A DNA stretch of 64,000 nucleotides from Rhodobacterales bacterium (GTDB taxonomy: Bacteria; Pseudomonadota; Alphaproteobacteria; Rhodobacterales; Rhodobacteraceae): positions 124,001-188,000 of the forward strand of contig PDRZ01000014.1 in the NCBI GenBank assembly GCA_002747035.1, read 5' to 3'. The translations under genes and the position numbers were made by a program. The stretch's first letter is position 1. Every line of letters starts with the position of its first letter. The notes under the pieces were generated by a model. That model was not told the DNA's origin. It saw nothing but the letters and a program-made list of their open reading frames with translations, and made no database searches. This document shows positions 29,071 through 37,309 of the stretch, in pieces.

Positions 29071-29445
29071 CTATGTTTTCTTCGATATTTACCGGATTAA
29101 AAAAATAGTTAATCGCGGCGCGAAATGATGTTTTTTCCACCTGTCATTTTGTTTCTCTGCCCGCTCAACGCGACTCACCCGAATTCCTCACGCGCTCCTG
29201 CCCGTTGCGCCCCTCGGTTTCGACCTCCACGCCCGATGGGTTTTGACAAAAAAGCAAAGCGTCAAAAGTGAGGCTTGACTAATCTTAGTGTTTTTGTCAG
29301 CTTTATCGCATTCATCAGCCAACCCTCTCCCTCATCGGGTCAGCCAGTGATTTCAAAGATTGATACTTCCCGCCACTCGGGCGGGGGCGCGGCAAACAGG
29401 CGGCCCCTGCCCCGGCAACAGACGCGAACAGAAGAGGACAACACG

Positions 29446-29610
29446 ATGACCGCAATGCCAACAACCCCGCTTGGAACCGATCCCAACTCTATTCCCGTGC
29501 ATGATGCACGCGCTTTGGTCGGGGACGGGGTTCTGACTTATATCCAGCTTGACGATCAAACCTACACCCTGCGCATCACCCGCGCGGGCAAGTTGATTCT
29601 GACAAAATGA
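29446..29610 (+). CDS. hemP: Hemin uptake protein HemP
   Basis: A 54-residue protein with the HemP core: PVHDARALVGDGVLTYIQLD then YTLRITRAGKLILTK. The motif (S/A)R.L..G......I...G..Y.LR.TR.GKLILTK defines this small family, which is linked to heme uptake and iron-regulated expression. The ATG at 29446 has GAGGA 8-12 bp upstream; the frame is open further back but is not conserved-looking. It overlaps the next gene by 4 bp. No heme receptor or transporter genes are in the window, so the functional partners are elsewhere. Confidence 0.9.
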   Translation: MTAMPTTPLGTDPNSIPVHDARALVGDGVLTYIQLDDQTYTLRITRAGKLILTK

Positions 29611-30116
29611 CCGGTACGGGAAGCGGGCGGGGGCAGAGACCACCTGGCGCGGCGGCGGTGGGACACCTTCGTGACCTCACGCCGCAACAGGTTGCCGTGG
29701 TCCAGGCCTTTCGCTGTTGGGCGCCGAAAGATGCCCCTGCCGCCGAGCGACGCGAATTTGCCAACCGCTGCGGTGAAAACACCTGTGCCGCACTTGATGA
29801 GTTTTTCGCAATCACGCAGTGCTATGGCCGCCGCCCGCTGGTGCGCCACGCACCGAAATGCAGCTGTCTGGGCGCAGATGAGGCGTGGTTTGCCAACATG
29901 GTGGATCGCGCAACAACTGGCGATCCAGAGGACGCCATGATGCTCGCAACGCTGCTCGTGCGACCGGATATCGCCCATGGTGCCGTTCACTTCGCCCGCG
30001 CTCTGGGACTGGCGGTCAAAGGGCACAGGTGGAACACAGCGGGTTCCGGCCATGCAATGGCGGGGACAAGTTCCTTCTCTGCTGATTATCGCGATCCCTC
30101 TGCCCCCCTGCACTAA
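29607..30116 (+). CDS. Conserved HemP-coupled protein of unknown function
   Basis: A 169-residue soluble protein starting in a 4-bp ATGA overlap with hemP, so the two are translated together. The distinctive block is CYGRRPLVRHAPKCSCLGAD followed by EAWFANMV (about residues 72-97), then DAMMLATLLVRPDIAHG. The CxC and flanking His could bind a metal or heme, but this is inference. I recall similar genes after hemP in other Rhodobacterales without a function. The last 30 residues are Ser/Gly/Ala-rich and probably disordered. A bidirectional terminator follows at 30197-30221. Confidence 0.75.
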   Translation: MTGTGSGRGQRPPGAAAVGHLRDLTPQQVAVVQAFRCWAPKDAPAAERREFANRCGENTCAALDEFFAITQCYGRRPLVRHAPKCSCLGADEAWFANMVDRATTGDPEDAMMLATLLVRPDIAHGAVHFARALGLAVKGHRWNTAGSGHAMAGTSSFSADYRDPSAPLH

Positions 30117-30196
30117 GCATCTGCCCCCTCCCTGTACTAAGCATCAGGTCCTTCGCGCCCTATGCCATGGGCTGCCTCGGAAGACCCCGAAAGAAA

Positions 30197-30221
30197 AAGC
30201 GCGCCGAACCACGGCGCGCTT
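30197..30221 (+). terminator. Intrinsic terminator after the hemP operon (bidirectional)
   Basis: The stem aagcgcgcc (30197-30205) pairs with ggcgcgctt (30213-30221) around a 7-nt loop. The plus strand continues tcttgtctttt and the minus strand continues TTTCTTTCGG, so both directions have U-rich ends. It can stop the hemP operon from the left and serve as a backstop for the liuC side from the right. Confidence 0.75.
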
Positions 30222-30343
30222 CTTGTCTTTTCCACCTCGGGCTATCCTGGAAAACCTGGAAAACGTCACGACGACCGCCCCCGCCTCTGATCATGCACAC
30301 ACCGCACCAAACGCCATAACACCGTATCATCATGTCATACCGC

Positions 30344-30390
30344 CATGCCCGGCGCACCGGGGTGGGTGGGTGGGCGGTGCGCCGGGCATG
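30344..30390 (-). terminator. G-quadruplex-loop hairpin, site A (putative terminator)
   Basis: A perfect 15-bp stem, catgcccggcgcacc (30344-30358) with ggtgcgccgggcatg (30376-30390), encloses the 17-nt loop GGGGTGGGTGGGTGGGC. The loop holds four G-tracts with one-base spacers. It starts 17 bp beyond the liuC stop and the G-rich strand is the template for liuC. There is no U-tract after the stem. Family described in the findings. Confidence 0.6.
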
Positions 30391-30407
30391 GCACCGCTCA
30401 CGGCGCG

Positions 30408-31190
30408 TTACACGATCCAGGGTGCCTTGCGCTTTTCGAAAAACGCCGCGATGCCCGCACGCGCTTCTTCCCCTTCCCAGGTTTCAACCAACCGGTTGAT
30501 CGTGTCATCCACGATCTCCTCGGTGATTTGCGGCCCCAGGTCCCGCGCCAGCTTTTTGCTCGCCGCCACGGCCTCGGGGGCAGCGGCCAGATAAGGGACC
30601 ACCTCGGCTTCTACCGCCGCGTCCAGCTCGGCCTCATCCACCACCCGCGCCAAAAGGTTCAGCGCCTGCGCCTCCTCGGCCCCGAACAGGCGCGCCGACA
30701 TGAACACGCGCCGCGCCTTGTCCTCGCCCATTCGCGCCAGCACATAAGGAGAGATCGTGGCCGGGATCAGGCCCAGCTTCACCTCGGTCAAACCGAACTT
30801 CGCCCCCGGCACCCCGATCGCCACATCGGCCACGGACATCATGCCGATCCCGCCGCCAAACGCATTCCCCTGCACCCGCGCAATCAAAGGTTTGGGCAGG
30901 GTATTCAGAGCAAACAGCGCCATGGCCAGCTTGCGCGCCTCCACCCTGCGGGTTTCCCGATCCGCTGCCATCTGATCCTGCATCCACCGCAGATCGCCCC
31001 CGGCACAGAAACTCTTGCCCCGGGCGGCCAGCACCACCACACGCACCGCCGGATCCTCGCCCAGCGCCCTGGCCGCTGCCGCAAGCTCTTCGATCATCGT
31101 TCCCGACATGGCGTTGTGCTTCTCTGCCCGGTCCAGCCACAAGGTGGCCACACCGCGCGCATCCATCTCAATACTTACAGTTTCATACAT
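30408..31190 (-). CDS. liuC: Enoyl-CoA hydratase/isomerase family, likely methylglutaconyl-CoA hydratase
   Basis: Crotonase-fold enzyme, 260 residues from the ATG at 31190; residues coded further upstream are not family-like. It has the oxyanion-hole segments CAGGDL (62-67) and QGNAFGGGIGM (107-117), and the active-site region FGLTEVKLGLIPATI (about 132-146). Within this ivd-mccB-mccA-HMG-CoA lyase cluster the missing step is hydration of 3-methylglutaconyl-CoA, which makes that substrate the best inference. It is the last gene of the leucine-degradation block. A generic enoyl-CoA hydratase is the alternative. Confidence 0.88.
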   Translation of the reverse strand: MYETVSIEMDARGVATLWLDRAEKHNAMSGTMIEELAAAARALGEDPAVRVVVLAARGKSFCAGGDLRWMQDQMAADRETRRVEARKLAMALFALNTLPKPLIARVQGNAFGGGIGMMSVADVAIGVPGAKFGLTEVKLGLIPATISPYVLARMGEDKARRVFMSARLFGAEEAQALNLLARVVDEAELDAAVEAEVVPYLAAAPEAVAASKKLARDLGPQITEEIVDDTINRLVETWEGEEARAGIAAFFEKRKAPWIV

Positions 31191-31374
31191 CGCTCTCATC
31201 CCAGTCTTTCTGCTTGTTTTCCCCTGTTCCGTCCTGCTCAGGGCCGTCAGGGCTGCGTCGATCCCGACACGCCGCCGCATCCGCCCAATCGGTGGACACA
31301 TGCCCCAAAGGCCACCAGCGCGGGCCTCCCCCCGCTGACAACACAGCTGCCGCCTCCGGGAACGGCTTAACCCT

Positions 31375-32235
31375 TCATTCAGATGCCCCGCGCATCACCC
31401 GCGCCATGGCTGCGGCCTGTTCCAGAACCTCACGCTTCAACCCGGTTGCATAGCCCAGCGCAATCAGCCGATCATGCACAGCCTCCGTGGCCACGTTCCC
31501 GGCAGCCCCCGGCGCATAAGGACACCCGCCCAGCCCACCGACGGCGGCATCAAACACGCGCAGCCCCCGGGCCAGAGAGGTCTCGATATTATCCAACGCC
31601 CGACCTGCCGTATCATGGTAATGCCCGGCCAGCTTGGCCGCGGGCACCTCCTCAAGCACGCCCGCCAACATCGCGTCAATCGTTTCCGGGCGCCCCTGCC
31701 CGATCGTGTCCCCAAGCGAAATTTCGTAACACCCCATCTCCAGCAACGCCCGCGCCACCCGTGCCACAGCGTCCGGCGCTGTTGGCCCGTCATAAGGGCA
31801 ATCGGTCACGCAAGAGATATAGCCACGCATCGGTACGCCGACCTCCGCCGCCGCAGCCGCAACAGGGCGAAAACGCTCAAGGCTTTCGGCAATCGTGGCG
31901 TTGATATTGGCCTTGGAAAACCCTTCCGACGCGCTGCCGAAAATGGCGACTTCATCGGCTTTGGCGGCAATCGCCCCCTCGAACCCGCGCATGTTCGGCG
32001 TCAGCGCCGCATAGGAAATACCCGCCCCGCGCGTGATCCCGGCCAACACCTCGGCGCTGTCCGCCATCTGGGGCACCCATTTCGGACTGACAAAGCTCGC
32101 CACTTCAATGCGTGAAAACCCGGCCTTGCTCAGACAATCCACCAGGGCGATCTTCTCCGCCGTCGGGATCTGGCGTTTTTCATTCTGCAACCCATCCCGC
32201 GGCCCCACTTCGAATATCTCAACCCGTTCCGACAT
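31375..32235 (-). CDS. Hydroxymethylglutaryl-CoA lyase
   Basis: Cleaves HMG-CoA to acetoacetate and acetyl-CoA, the last step of leucine breakdown. The 286-residue TIM-barrel protein opens with EIFEVGPRDGLQNEK (metal and substrate Arg/Asp/Gln). It has AGHYHDTAGRALDN with the metal-binding His pair and ends the core with GGLGGCPYAPGAAGNVATE, containing the catalytic Cys. The ATG at 32235 is supported by an AGGAC ribosome site and family length. It lies 49 bp after the GST gene and 184 bp before liuC. Confidence 0.95.
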   Translation of the reverse strand: MSERVEIFEVGPRDGLQNEKRQIPTAEKIALVDCLSKAGFSRIEVASFVSPKWVPQMADSAEVLAGITRGAGISYAALTPNMRGFEGAIAAKADEVAIFGSASEGFSKANINATIAESLERFRPVAAAAAEVGVPMRGYISCVTDCPYDGPTAPDAVARVARALLEMGCYEISLGDTIGQGRPETIDAMLAGVLEEVPAAKLAGHYHDTAGRALDNIETSLARGLRVFDAAVGGLGGCPYAPGAAGNVATEAVHDRLIALGYATGLKREVLEQAAAMARVMRGASE

Positions 32236-32284
32236 CCCGTCCTGTCCTTTCATCTTTCCGTCAAATACGCATGCCGGAACCGGC

Positions 32285-32959
32285 TCACGCTTCGGGCAAT
32301 TCGTAAAAATCGCGGTCGTAAAACCGCTGCAACCCTTCGGCCTCCGCCGCCCGTTGATAGGCCGGGCGCGCTTCAATGCGCTCTTTATAGGCGCGTACAT
32401 GGGCAAACTCGTCAAGCCGCACATAGTGTGATGCCGCATCCAGGGTGAAGCCCATCATCGTATCGGCGGCGGAAAACCCGCTGGCCAACAGATAATCATG
32501 CTGTGCCAGCACCTGCTCCAACAGCCTCAGCGTGATCGCCAACCGCTTGGTTTCGATCCCCATCACGGTCACGGACCGCATCGCCGGGTCACGGAGGAAC
32601 AGATGCTGCATATTCAGGTTCTGGATCAGCACACCAATGGTTTCGGCATAGTGAATCCAAGTCAGGAACTGAGGCCGCTCCTCACTGCCCACCGCCGGGG
32701 CCAGACCATGTTCGGGACGGGTTTCACAAAGGTATTCCGTAATCGCCCCGCTTTCGAACAACACCCGCCCGTCAATCTCAAGCGCAGGCACTCGCCCGGC
32801 GGGGGACATGGCAAGAAACTCGGGCGCGCGCAATGACCCGTCAGTGATCGAATAGGTCACAACCCGGGGCGAAATACCCATCTCGTAAAGCAGCCATAAC
32901 ACCCGGAAAGACCGGCTTCCGGCGATCCCGTGCAACACGACTTCGTCTTTGTCACTCAT
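32285..32959 (-). CDS. Glutathione S-transferase family protein
   Basis: A 224-residue cytoplasmic protein with an N-terminal thioredoxin-like domain (LHGIAGSRSFRVLWLLYEMG, with Ser16 or Ser18 as the likely glutathione-activating residue; then SPAGRVPALEIDG and FESGAITEYL, the glutathione-binding strand) and an all-helical C-terminal domain. It sits between mccA and HMG-CoA lyase on the same strand. It may detoxify reactive intermediates or be a bystander; substrate unknown. A G-quadruplex-loop hairpin lies 55 bp before its start. Confidence 0.9.
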   Translation of the reverse strand: MSDKDEVVLHGIAGSRSFRVLWLLYEMGISPRVVTYSITDGSLRAPEFLAMSPAGRVPALEIDGRVLFESGAITEYLCETRPEHGLAPAVGSEERPQFLTWIHYAETIGVLIQNLNMQHLFLRDPAMRSVTVMGIETKRLAITLRLLEQVLAQHDYLLASGFSAADTMMGFTLDAASHYVRLDEFAHVRAYKERIEARPAYQRAAEAEGLQRFYDRDFYELPEA

Positions 32960-33014
32960 ATCCCGTCTCCCTGTTTCTTAAATCCGCCAGCATGTCCGCC
33001 AGCTTGCCCCAAAA

Positions 33015-33070
33015 GGGCCTGACCCCCGCGGTCGGGGTGGGTGGGCGGAACGACCGCGAGGGTCAGGCCC
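33015..33070 (-). terminator. G-quadruplex-loop hairpin, site B (putative terminator)
   Basis: The outer stem is gggcctgaccc (33015-33025) with gggtcaggccc (33060-33070), and the inner stem cgcggtcg (33027-33034) with cgaccgcg (33051-33058), with one unpaired base on each side. The 16-nt loop is GGGTGGGTGGGCGGAA, extended by a G from the stem. It begins 10 bp after the mccA stop, with G on the template strand. On the minus strand the stem is followed by TTTT, so this copy also has a short U-tract. Confidence 0.65.
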
Positions 33071-33080
33071 GCCCACAGGC

Positions 33081-35036
33081 TCACGCCGCCGCTTCGGCCT
33101 CGTCCTCGTCTTCCAGCCGGATCAACGCTGCCCCGGCCTCGACCTGCGCCCCGGCCTGCGTCAGAACCTCTGCCACGATCCCGTCCCGGGCGGCCAGCAG
33201 GGCGTGTTCCATCTTCATCGCCTCCAGAATGGCCAGCCGGTCGCCCTCTTTCACAACCTGTCCGGCCTCGGCAAACACCGCCTTGACCGATCCCGGCATA
33301 GGCGCTTCGATGAGATTGCCATCCCCGCCCGCGCCCACGTCGCGATTCAGCGGGTCAACCACCTCGAACGCCAGCCCGTATTGCGAGAACACCGTCACCG
33401 TTGCGCCATTCACGACCACACGCGGTGCCCGTGCCCCGTTCAAAGACCACTGGCCCTGTACCCGCGTTGCCACAACCTCGGCCCCCTCAATCCTGACCTC
33501 ATGCCGGTCCGCGCCCAACGTGCGCACCACCGCGTCAAAGGCTTCGCCCTCGAACTCCAGCCTGACGGTCCGGTTCAGAGCGCGCCACAGGGTAAACCCG
33601 GTCTCCGCCCCCGTGCCGTCCAACAGCCCCAAAGCCGCAAGCGCAGCCAGCGCACGTTCATGGTGTCCGGGGACAGGCGGCTGAACCAGACTGTCCAGAT
33701 CTCGCCCGATCAACCCGGTATCCACCTCCCCGCGGGCAAAACCTTCGTGGGCGCACAAGGCACCAAGAAAGCCAAGATTGGTCACCGTCCCGGCCACTTC
33801 GGTCCGCGCCAGCGCATCGGCCATCCGCCGCAACGCCACCGCCCGGTTTGGCCCGTGGGTGATCACCTTGGCAATCATCGGATCATAATGCGGGCTGATC
33901 GTGTCACCGGGCCGCACACCGCTGTCATTGCGCGCCGCATCGCTGAATTGCAGATGCGCCAGGGTCCCGGTGGCAGGCAGGAACCCCGCCGGCACATCCT
34001 CGGCATAAAGGCGGCTCTCAAAGGCGTGGCCGGTGATCGACAATTCCTCCTGCGCCACAGGCAGGGACTCGCCGCTGGCCACGCGCAACTGCCACTCCAC
34101 AAGGTCAACCCCGGTAATCGCCTCGGTCACAGGGTGTTCCACCTGCAACCGCGTGTTCATCTCCATGAACCAGAACCCGTCAGGACGCAGCCCGCGTGAC
34201 CCGTCAACGATGAATTCCACCGTCCCGGCCCCCTTATACCCGATCGCCTCGGCGGCACGTACAGCGGACTGTCCCATGGCACTGCGCATCTCTTCCGTCA
34301 TCCCCGGAGCCGGGGCTTCCTCGATCACCTTCTGGTGACGGCGCTGCAACGAACAATCCCGCTCAAACAGATGCACCGCTTTTTCGCCATCGCCAAAAAC
34401 CTGCACCTCGATATGGCGCGGCTGGCTGACAAATTTTTCGATCAAAACGTCTTCGTTGCCAAAGGCGGTCCTGGCCTCGCCCCGCGCACTGGCCAGCGCA
34501 TCCATGAACCCGGACGGGTCGTCGACCAACCGCATCCCCTTGCCGCCGCCCCCGGCAACGGCCTTGATCAGAACAGGGTAACCAATGGCATCCGCCGCAC
34601 CGGACAAATGCTCCGGGTCCTGATTGTCGCCGTGATAGCCCGGCACCACCGGCACTCCGGCTTTTTCCATCAACGCCTTGGCCGCATCCTTCAACCCCAT
34701 GGCATTGATCGCATCCGCCGAAGGCCCGATGAACACCAGCCCCGCCGCCTCAACCGCATCAACAAAACCGGGGTTCTCGGACAGAAAGCCATAGCCCGGG
34801 TGGATCGCCTGAGCGCCAGTGTCCAGCGCCGCCTGAATGATGACCTCTCCCTTGAGGTAACTCTCCGCCGGGGCCGCGCCGCCGATATGAACGGCCTCGT
34901 CCGCCACCGCCACATGGGCCGCACCGGCATCGGCGTCTGAATAAACGGCGACCACACGCACCCCCATGGCCTGTGCGCTTTCGGCGACCCGAACGGCAAT
35001 CTCACCACGGTTCGCGATCAGGATCTTGTCAAACAT
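33081..35036 (-). CDS. mccA: Methylcrotonyl-CoA carboxylase biotin-containing (alpha) subunit
   Basis: Carboxylates its own biotin using ATP and bicarbonate, for transfer by the MccB partner to 3-methylcrotonyl-CoA. The 651-residue protein starts MFDKILIANRGEIAVRV (biotin carboxylase N-domain), has the ATP-grasp loop AGGGGKGM (about 155-162), MEMNTRLQVEHPVTE and a C-terminal biotinyl domain with EAMKMEH, biotin lysine near residue 608. The ATG at 35036 has GGAAG upstream and avoids seven non-conserved residues. Propionyl- or acetyl-CoA carboxylase is possible by sequence alone, but ivd, mccB and HMG-CoA lyase nearby support MCC. Confidence 0.93.
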   Translation of the reverse strand: MFDKILIANRGEIAVRVAESAQAMGVRVVAVYSDADAGAAHVAVADEAVHIGGAAPAESYLKGEVIIQAALDTGAQAIHPGYGFLSENPGFVDAVEAAGLVFIGPSADAINAMGLKDAAKALMEKAGVPVVPGYHGDNQDPEHLSGAADAIGYPVLIKAVAGGGGKGMRLVDDPSGFMDALASARGEARTAFGNEDVLIEKFVSQPRHIEVQVFGDGEKAVHLFERDCSLQRRHQKVIEEAPAPGMTEEMRSAMGQSAVRAAEAIGYKGAGTVEFIVDGSRGLRPDGFWFMEMNTRLQVEHPVTEAITGVDLVEWQLRVASGESLPVAQEELSITGHAFESRLYAEDVPAGFLPATGTLAHLQFSDAARNDSGVRPGDTISPHYDPMIAKVITHGPNRAVALRRMADALARTEVAGTVTNLGFLGALCAHEGFARGEVDTGLIGRDLDSLVQPPVPGHHERALAALAALGLLDGTGAETGFTLWRALNRTVRLEFEGEAFDAVVRTLGADRHEVRIEGAEVVATRVQGQWSLNGARAPRVVVNGATVTVFSQYGLAFEVVDPLNRDVGAGGDGNLIEAPMPGSVKAVFAEAGQVVKEGDRLAILEAMKMEHALLAARDGIVAEVLTQAGAQVEAGAALIRLEDEDEAEAAA

Positions 35037-35064
35037 GTCTTTGTCTTCCTTCCTCAATGCCCCA

Positions 35065-35116
35065 ATGCCCCCTGAGGCGGGCGGGGGTGGGCGGGTGGGT
35101 CCGGCTCAGGGGGCAT
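35065..35116 (-). terminator. G-quadruplex-loop hairpin, site C (putative terminator)
   Basis: A perfect 12-bp stem, atgccccctgag (35065-35076) with ctcagggggcat (35105-35116), encloses a 28-nt loop with five G-tracts (35079-35081, 35083-35087, 35089-35091, 35093-35095, 35097-35099) split by single C or T bases. It lies 30 bp after the macro-domain gene stop and 28 bp before the mccA start, with the G-rich strand as template. Confidence 0.55.
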
Positions 35117-35146
35117 ATCCCTGCGCCACACCTCACCGGCCTCGTT

Positions 35147-35701
35147 TCAACTCTCCTGCACAGCACCCAGCACGCCGCGCAAAACTTCTTCGCCGGGCGC
35201 ATCAAACGCAACCAGCACAACCTTCAAATGATCCGAAAAACCGTCCGGTATTTCACCTGATATATCATCGGGCACACCTTCTGCGGCCAACGCCTCCCGC
35301 ACGGCCCGCACCGCAATGCGCGCTGCCGCCTCGGGCGGATACCCGAACACACCTGTTGAAATCGCCGGAAACGCTACGGACCTGCACCCGGCCCGTCGCG
35401 CCAAGGCCACCGACCGCTTGTAACACTGCGCCAACAGCCCGGGCTCGCCTGCCTCCCCGCCGGACCAGACAGGTCCAACCGTGTGGATCACATAGCGCGC
35501 AGGCAAACCATAGCCGCCGGTGATCTTCGCCTCTCCGGTCTCGCATCCCCCAAGCCCGCGGCACTCCTCCAACAACCCCGACCCCGCCGCGCGGTGAATG
35601 GCACCGTCCACGCCCCCGCCGCCCAACAGCGACCGGTTGGCCGCGTTGACGATTGCGTCCACGTTCAGCGTTGTAATATCTCCGCGCCAGACCTCGATCA
35701 T
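35147..35701 (-). CDS. Macro-domain protein (ADP-ribose / O-acetyl-ADP-ribose hydrolase type)
   Basis: A 184-residue protein that is a macro domain plus a short C-terminal tail. It has the ADP-ribose-binding pattern: [20 protein letters not shown], then [16 protein letters not shown], the VIHTVGPVW strand and [12 protein letters not shown]. The family (E. coli YmdB type) removes ADP-ribose from proteins or hydrolyses O-acetyl-ADP-ribose; which activity applies here is not visible. Its ATG overlaps the nitronate monooxygenase stop by 4 bp, so the two are coupled inside the leucine cluster. Cytoplasmic. Confidence 0.93.
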   Translation of the reverse strand: MIEVWRGDITTLNVDAIVNAANRSLLGGGGVDGAIHRAAGSGLLEECRGLGGCETGEAKITGGYGLPARYVIHTVGPVWSGGEAGEPGLLAQCYKRSVALARRAGCRSVAFPAISTGVFGYPPEAAARIAVRAVREALAAEGVPDDISGEIPDGFSDHLKVVLVAFDAPGEEVLRGVLGAVQES

Positions 35702-36669
35702 CCCACCAGCCCCGCGTTGCGCGCGATCACGGCCTCGGCCTCTGCAACCATGCCTGTGACGATCTCTGCCACCGGGACGCGGTCATGGATCAACCCCGCC
35801 GCCTCTCCGACAAAGGTGTTGGCCACCTCCACGTCACCTGTCGCCCAGGCCTGCCCCCAGCGCGCCGCCTCTTCCTCGGCCACGGCCAGCAGCCCCGGCA
35901 AATCCCCGTGCCACCGGTCGGTAAAGCCATTCCGCAACACCCGCGCCGTATACCGGCCCGGCCACTCCAGACGCCGTGCGATGTCCATGACCGAAGACCG
36001 GATCGTCTGATCCCCCGTGGCGTCGATCGCCGCCGCCACCATGTTGGGATGGGCCAGGGATTCTGTGCTGGCCCACAACCGCGACCCGACCAGCACCCCC
36101 TCGGCCCCCAACGCCAGCGCCGCAGCCAGCCCGCGCCCATCGGCAATGCCCCCCGCCGCCACCAGGATCGCTTCCGACCCCGATCCGGCCAGCCAATCCG
36201 CCACCTCGGGCACAAGCGTCATGGTCGCCCGCGACTCGCCATGCCCACCCGCTTCGGCACCCTGAGCCACGATGACCAAGGCCCCGCATTCCGCAGCCCG
36301 CTGCGCATCGCGCAGGCTCTGCACCTGGCAAATCATCGGCACATCTGCCGCCGCGATCTCCCCGGCAAACTCCGCCGGGTCGGCAAAGGACAGGAACACG
36401 GCGCGCGGGTTCCGCTCCAATACCGCGCTCAACAGGTCCCGGTTTTCCCGCAGCTTCCACGAAATGAACCCAACCCCAACGGCGGCATTTCCCGCCTGCT
36501 CCATCTCGTGCATCACCCAATCGCGGTCGCAATAGGCCCCGCCAATGAACCCAAGCCCCCCGGCCCCGGTGACCGCCGCCGCCAGCGCCCCCCCCGAGAC
36601 GAGCGCCATGGGCGCGCCCAGAATCGGGTGCTGCAAGTCAAAAGCCTCGGTCAGCCGGGTCCTGATCAT
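35698..36669 (-). CDS. Nitronate monooxygenase / FMN-dependent 2-nitropropane dioxygenase-like protein
   Basis: A 323-residue TIM-barrel flavoprotein. It opens with [20 protein letters not shown], has the FMN phosphate segment [15 protein letters not shown], and the [20 protein letters not shown] and [14 protein letters not shown] loops typical of the family. The class oxidises alkyl nitronates such as propionate-3-nitronate, though many members have other substrates. It overlaps the macro-domain gene (downstream) and the short ASCH fragment (upstream) by 4 bp each. Confidence 0.9.
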   Translation of the reverse strand: MIRTRLTEAFDLQHPILGAPMALVSGGALAAAVTGAGGLGFIGGAYCDRDWVMHEMEQAGNAAVGVGFISWKLRENRDLLSAVLERNPRAVFLSFADPAEFAGEIAAADVPMICQVQSLRDAQRAAECGALVIVAQGAEAGGHGESRATMTLVPEVADWLAGSGSEAILVAAGGIADGRGLAAALALGAEGVLVGSRLWASTESLAHPNMVAAAIDATGDQTIRSSVMDIARRLEWPGRYTARVLRNGFTDRWHGDLPGLLAVAEEEAARWGQAWATGDVEVANTFVGEAAGLIHDRVPVAEIVTGMVAEAEAVIARNAGLVG

Positions 36670-36863
36670 TGTCCAAACTCCCCCTGATCGACGACACGCG
36701 CCTCGGGCAACGCTTCACCCCGCGCCGCAAACCCGGCCACCACGTCACAGGTCAGGGTTTTCTGCCCGGTCAGACCCAACGAAAGGACGCGCGCGCTCAC
36801 CCCGGCGCTGTCGCCAAAGGTGAACGTAACCACACCGGGATATCGCGCCAGGGGAACGCTCAT
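36666..36863 (-). pseudogene. N-terminal ASCH-domain fragment
   Basis: A 65-residue product that matches only the front of an ASCH-domain protein: ARYPGVVTFTFGDSAG, then LGLTGQKTLTCDVVAGFAAR and GEALPEAR. Full members run to about 130 residues; here the frame ends abruptly (VVDQGEFGQ) at the nitronate monooxygenase start, with a 4-bp overlap. The ATG at 36863 overlaps the thermonuclease stop by 4 bp. The likely history is a deletion that removed the C-terminal half and fused the remnant to the next ribosome site. It may persist as a coupling leader. Confidence 0.6.
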
Positions 36864-37309
36864 GCCGCCTCCAGCCGCGCGCACCAGTCAATCCGCGCCC
36901 CACCGCGATAAGGCACGGCACCCCCCTCACCGATCAGCGTCTCGGCCACATCGGTGCCGTCCACATGCAGCCGGATCAACACCCGGCCATATTTGTCATG
37001 CCCCCTGCGCCAGATGTCCACGGCCGCGCCCCGGGCCTTGATCAGCGCCCGCAACCGTTCCGTGGCGGCCCTGCCATGGCGGCGCTCTGCTGCACATCTC
37101 GCATCGCGGGTCTCCGGGGTATCCAGCCCCACAATGCGGGCCGTCCGTGCCGCGCCGTCACAGATCAACTCCACCGTATCCCCGTCATAGACATAGCCCA
37201 CGGAACACCCCGCCTCGGCCCGGGCCTCTTCGCTGACCCGCACGACATAAACCCACACCGCCATGGTCAACGCGGTCAGGATCAGGGCCTTGGCGACAAA
37301 TTCGATCAC
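36860..37309 (-). CDS. Thermonuclease (staphylococcal nuclease-like) family protein
   Basis: A 149-residue protein with an N-terminal membrane segment (about residues 8-24, EFVAKALILTALTMAVWVYV), so it is anchored or exported. The SNase domain follows: VYDGDTVELICDG with metal-site Asp near 42-44, then ARIVGLDTPET (Arg58, Asp63, Thr64, Glu66) and DKYGRVLIRL (Arg109). These match the catalytic Arg-Glu-Arg arrangement of the family, so the enzyme is probably active as a calcium-dependent nuclease. It overlaps genes on both sides by 4 bp. Confidence 0.9.
   Translation of the reverse strand: MIEFVAKALILTALTMAVWVYVVRVSEEARAEAGCSVGYVYDGDTVELICDGAARTARIVGLDTPETRDARCAAERRHGRAATERLRALIKARGAAVDIWRRGHDKYGRVLIRLHVDGTDVAETLIGEGGAVPYRGGARIDWCARLEAA

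Larger units (their letters stand above)
28892..29445. other. 554-bp divergent intergenic region between nuoA and hemP
   Basis: This region holds the leaders and promoters of the nuo operon (leftward) and hemP (rightward). It is more AT-rich than its surroundings, particularly 29000-29160. It contains the candidate nuo promoter (28953-28981), a plus-strand hairpin followed by TTTTCT (29048-29070), and two TTGAC motifs in front of hemP (29243-29248 and 29275-29280) without a convincing -10. I saw no clear palindromic iron-regulator box. No coding frame here looks real. Confidence 0.6.

Noticed and set aside
29243-29280. TTGACA and TTGACT motifs before hemP as a defined promoter
   Set aside because: No acceptable -10 hexamer lies 16-18 bp downstream of either, so no promoter call was made although one must exist nearby.
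29200-29445. Iron-regulator (Irr, RirA or Fur type) box upstream of hemP
   Set aside because: Expected from the role of hemP, but no convincing palindrome was found by eye.
30113-30147. Repeated ctaagcatc after the hemP partner gene
   Set aside because: Only two short copies about 22 bp apart; too little to call a repeat element.
35698-36220. GC-rich alternative frames within the nitronate monooxygenase gene
   Set aside because: Gly/Ala/Arg-rich frames arise from high GC content; the flavoprotein frame has clear family motifs.
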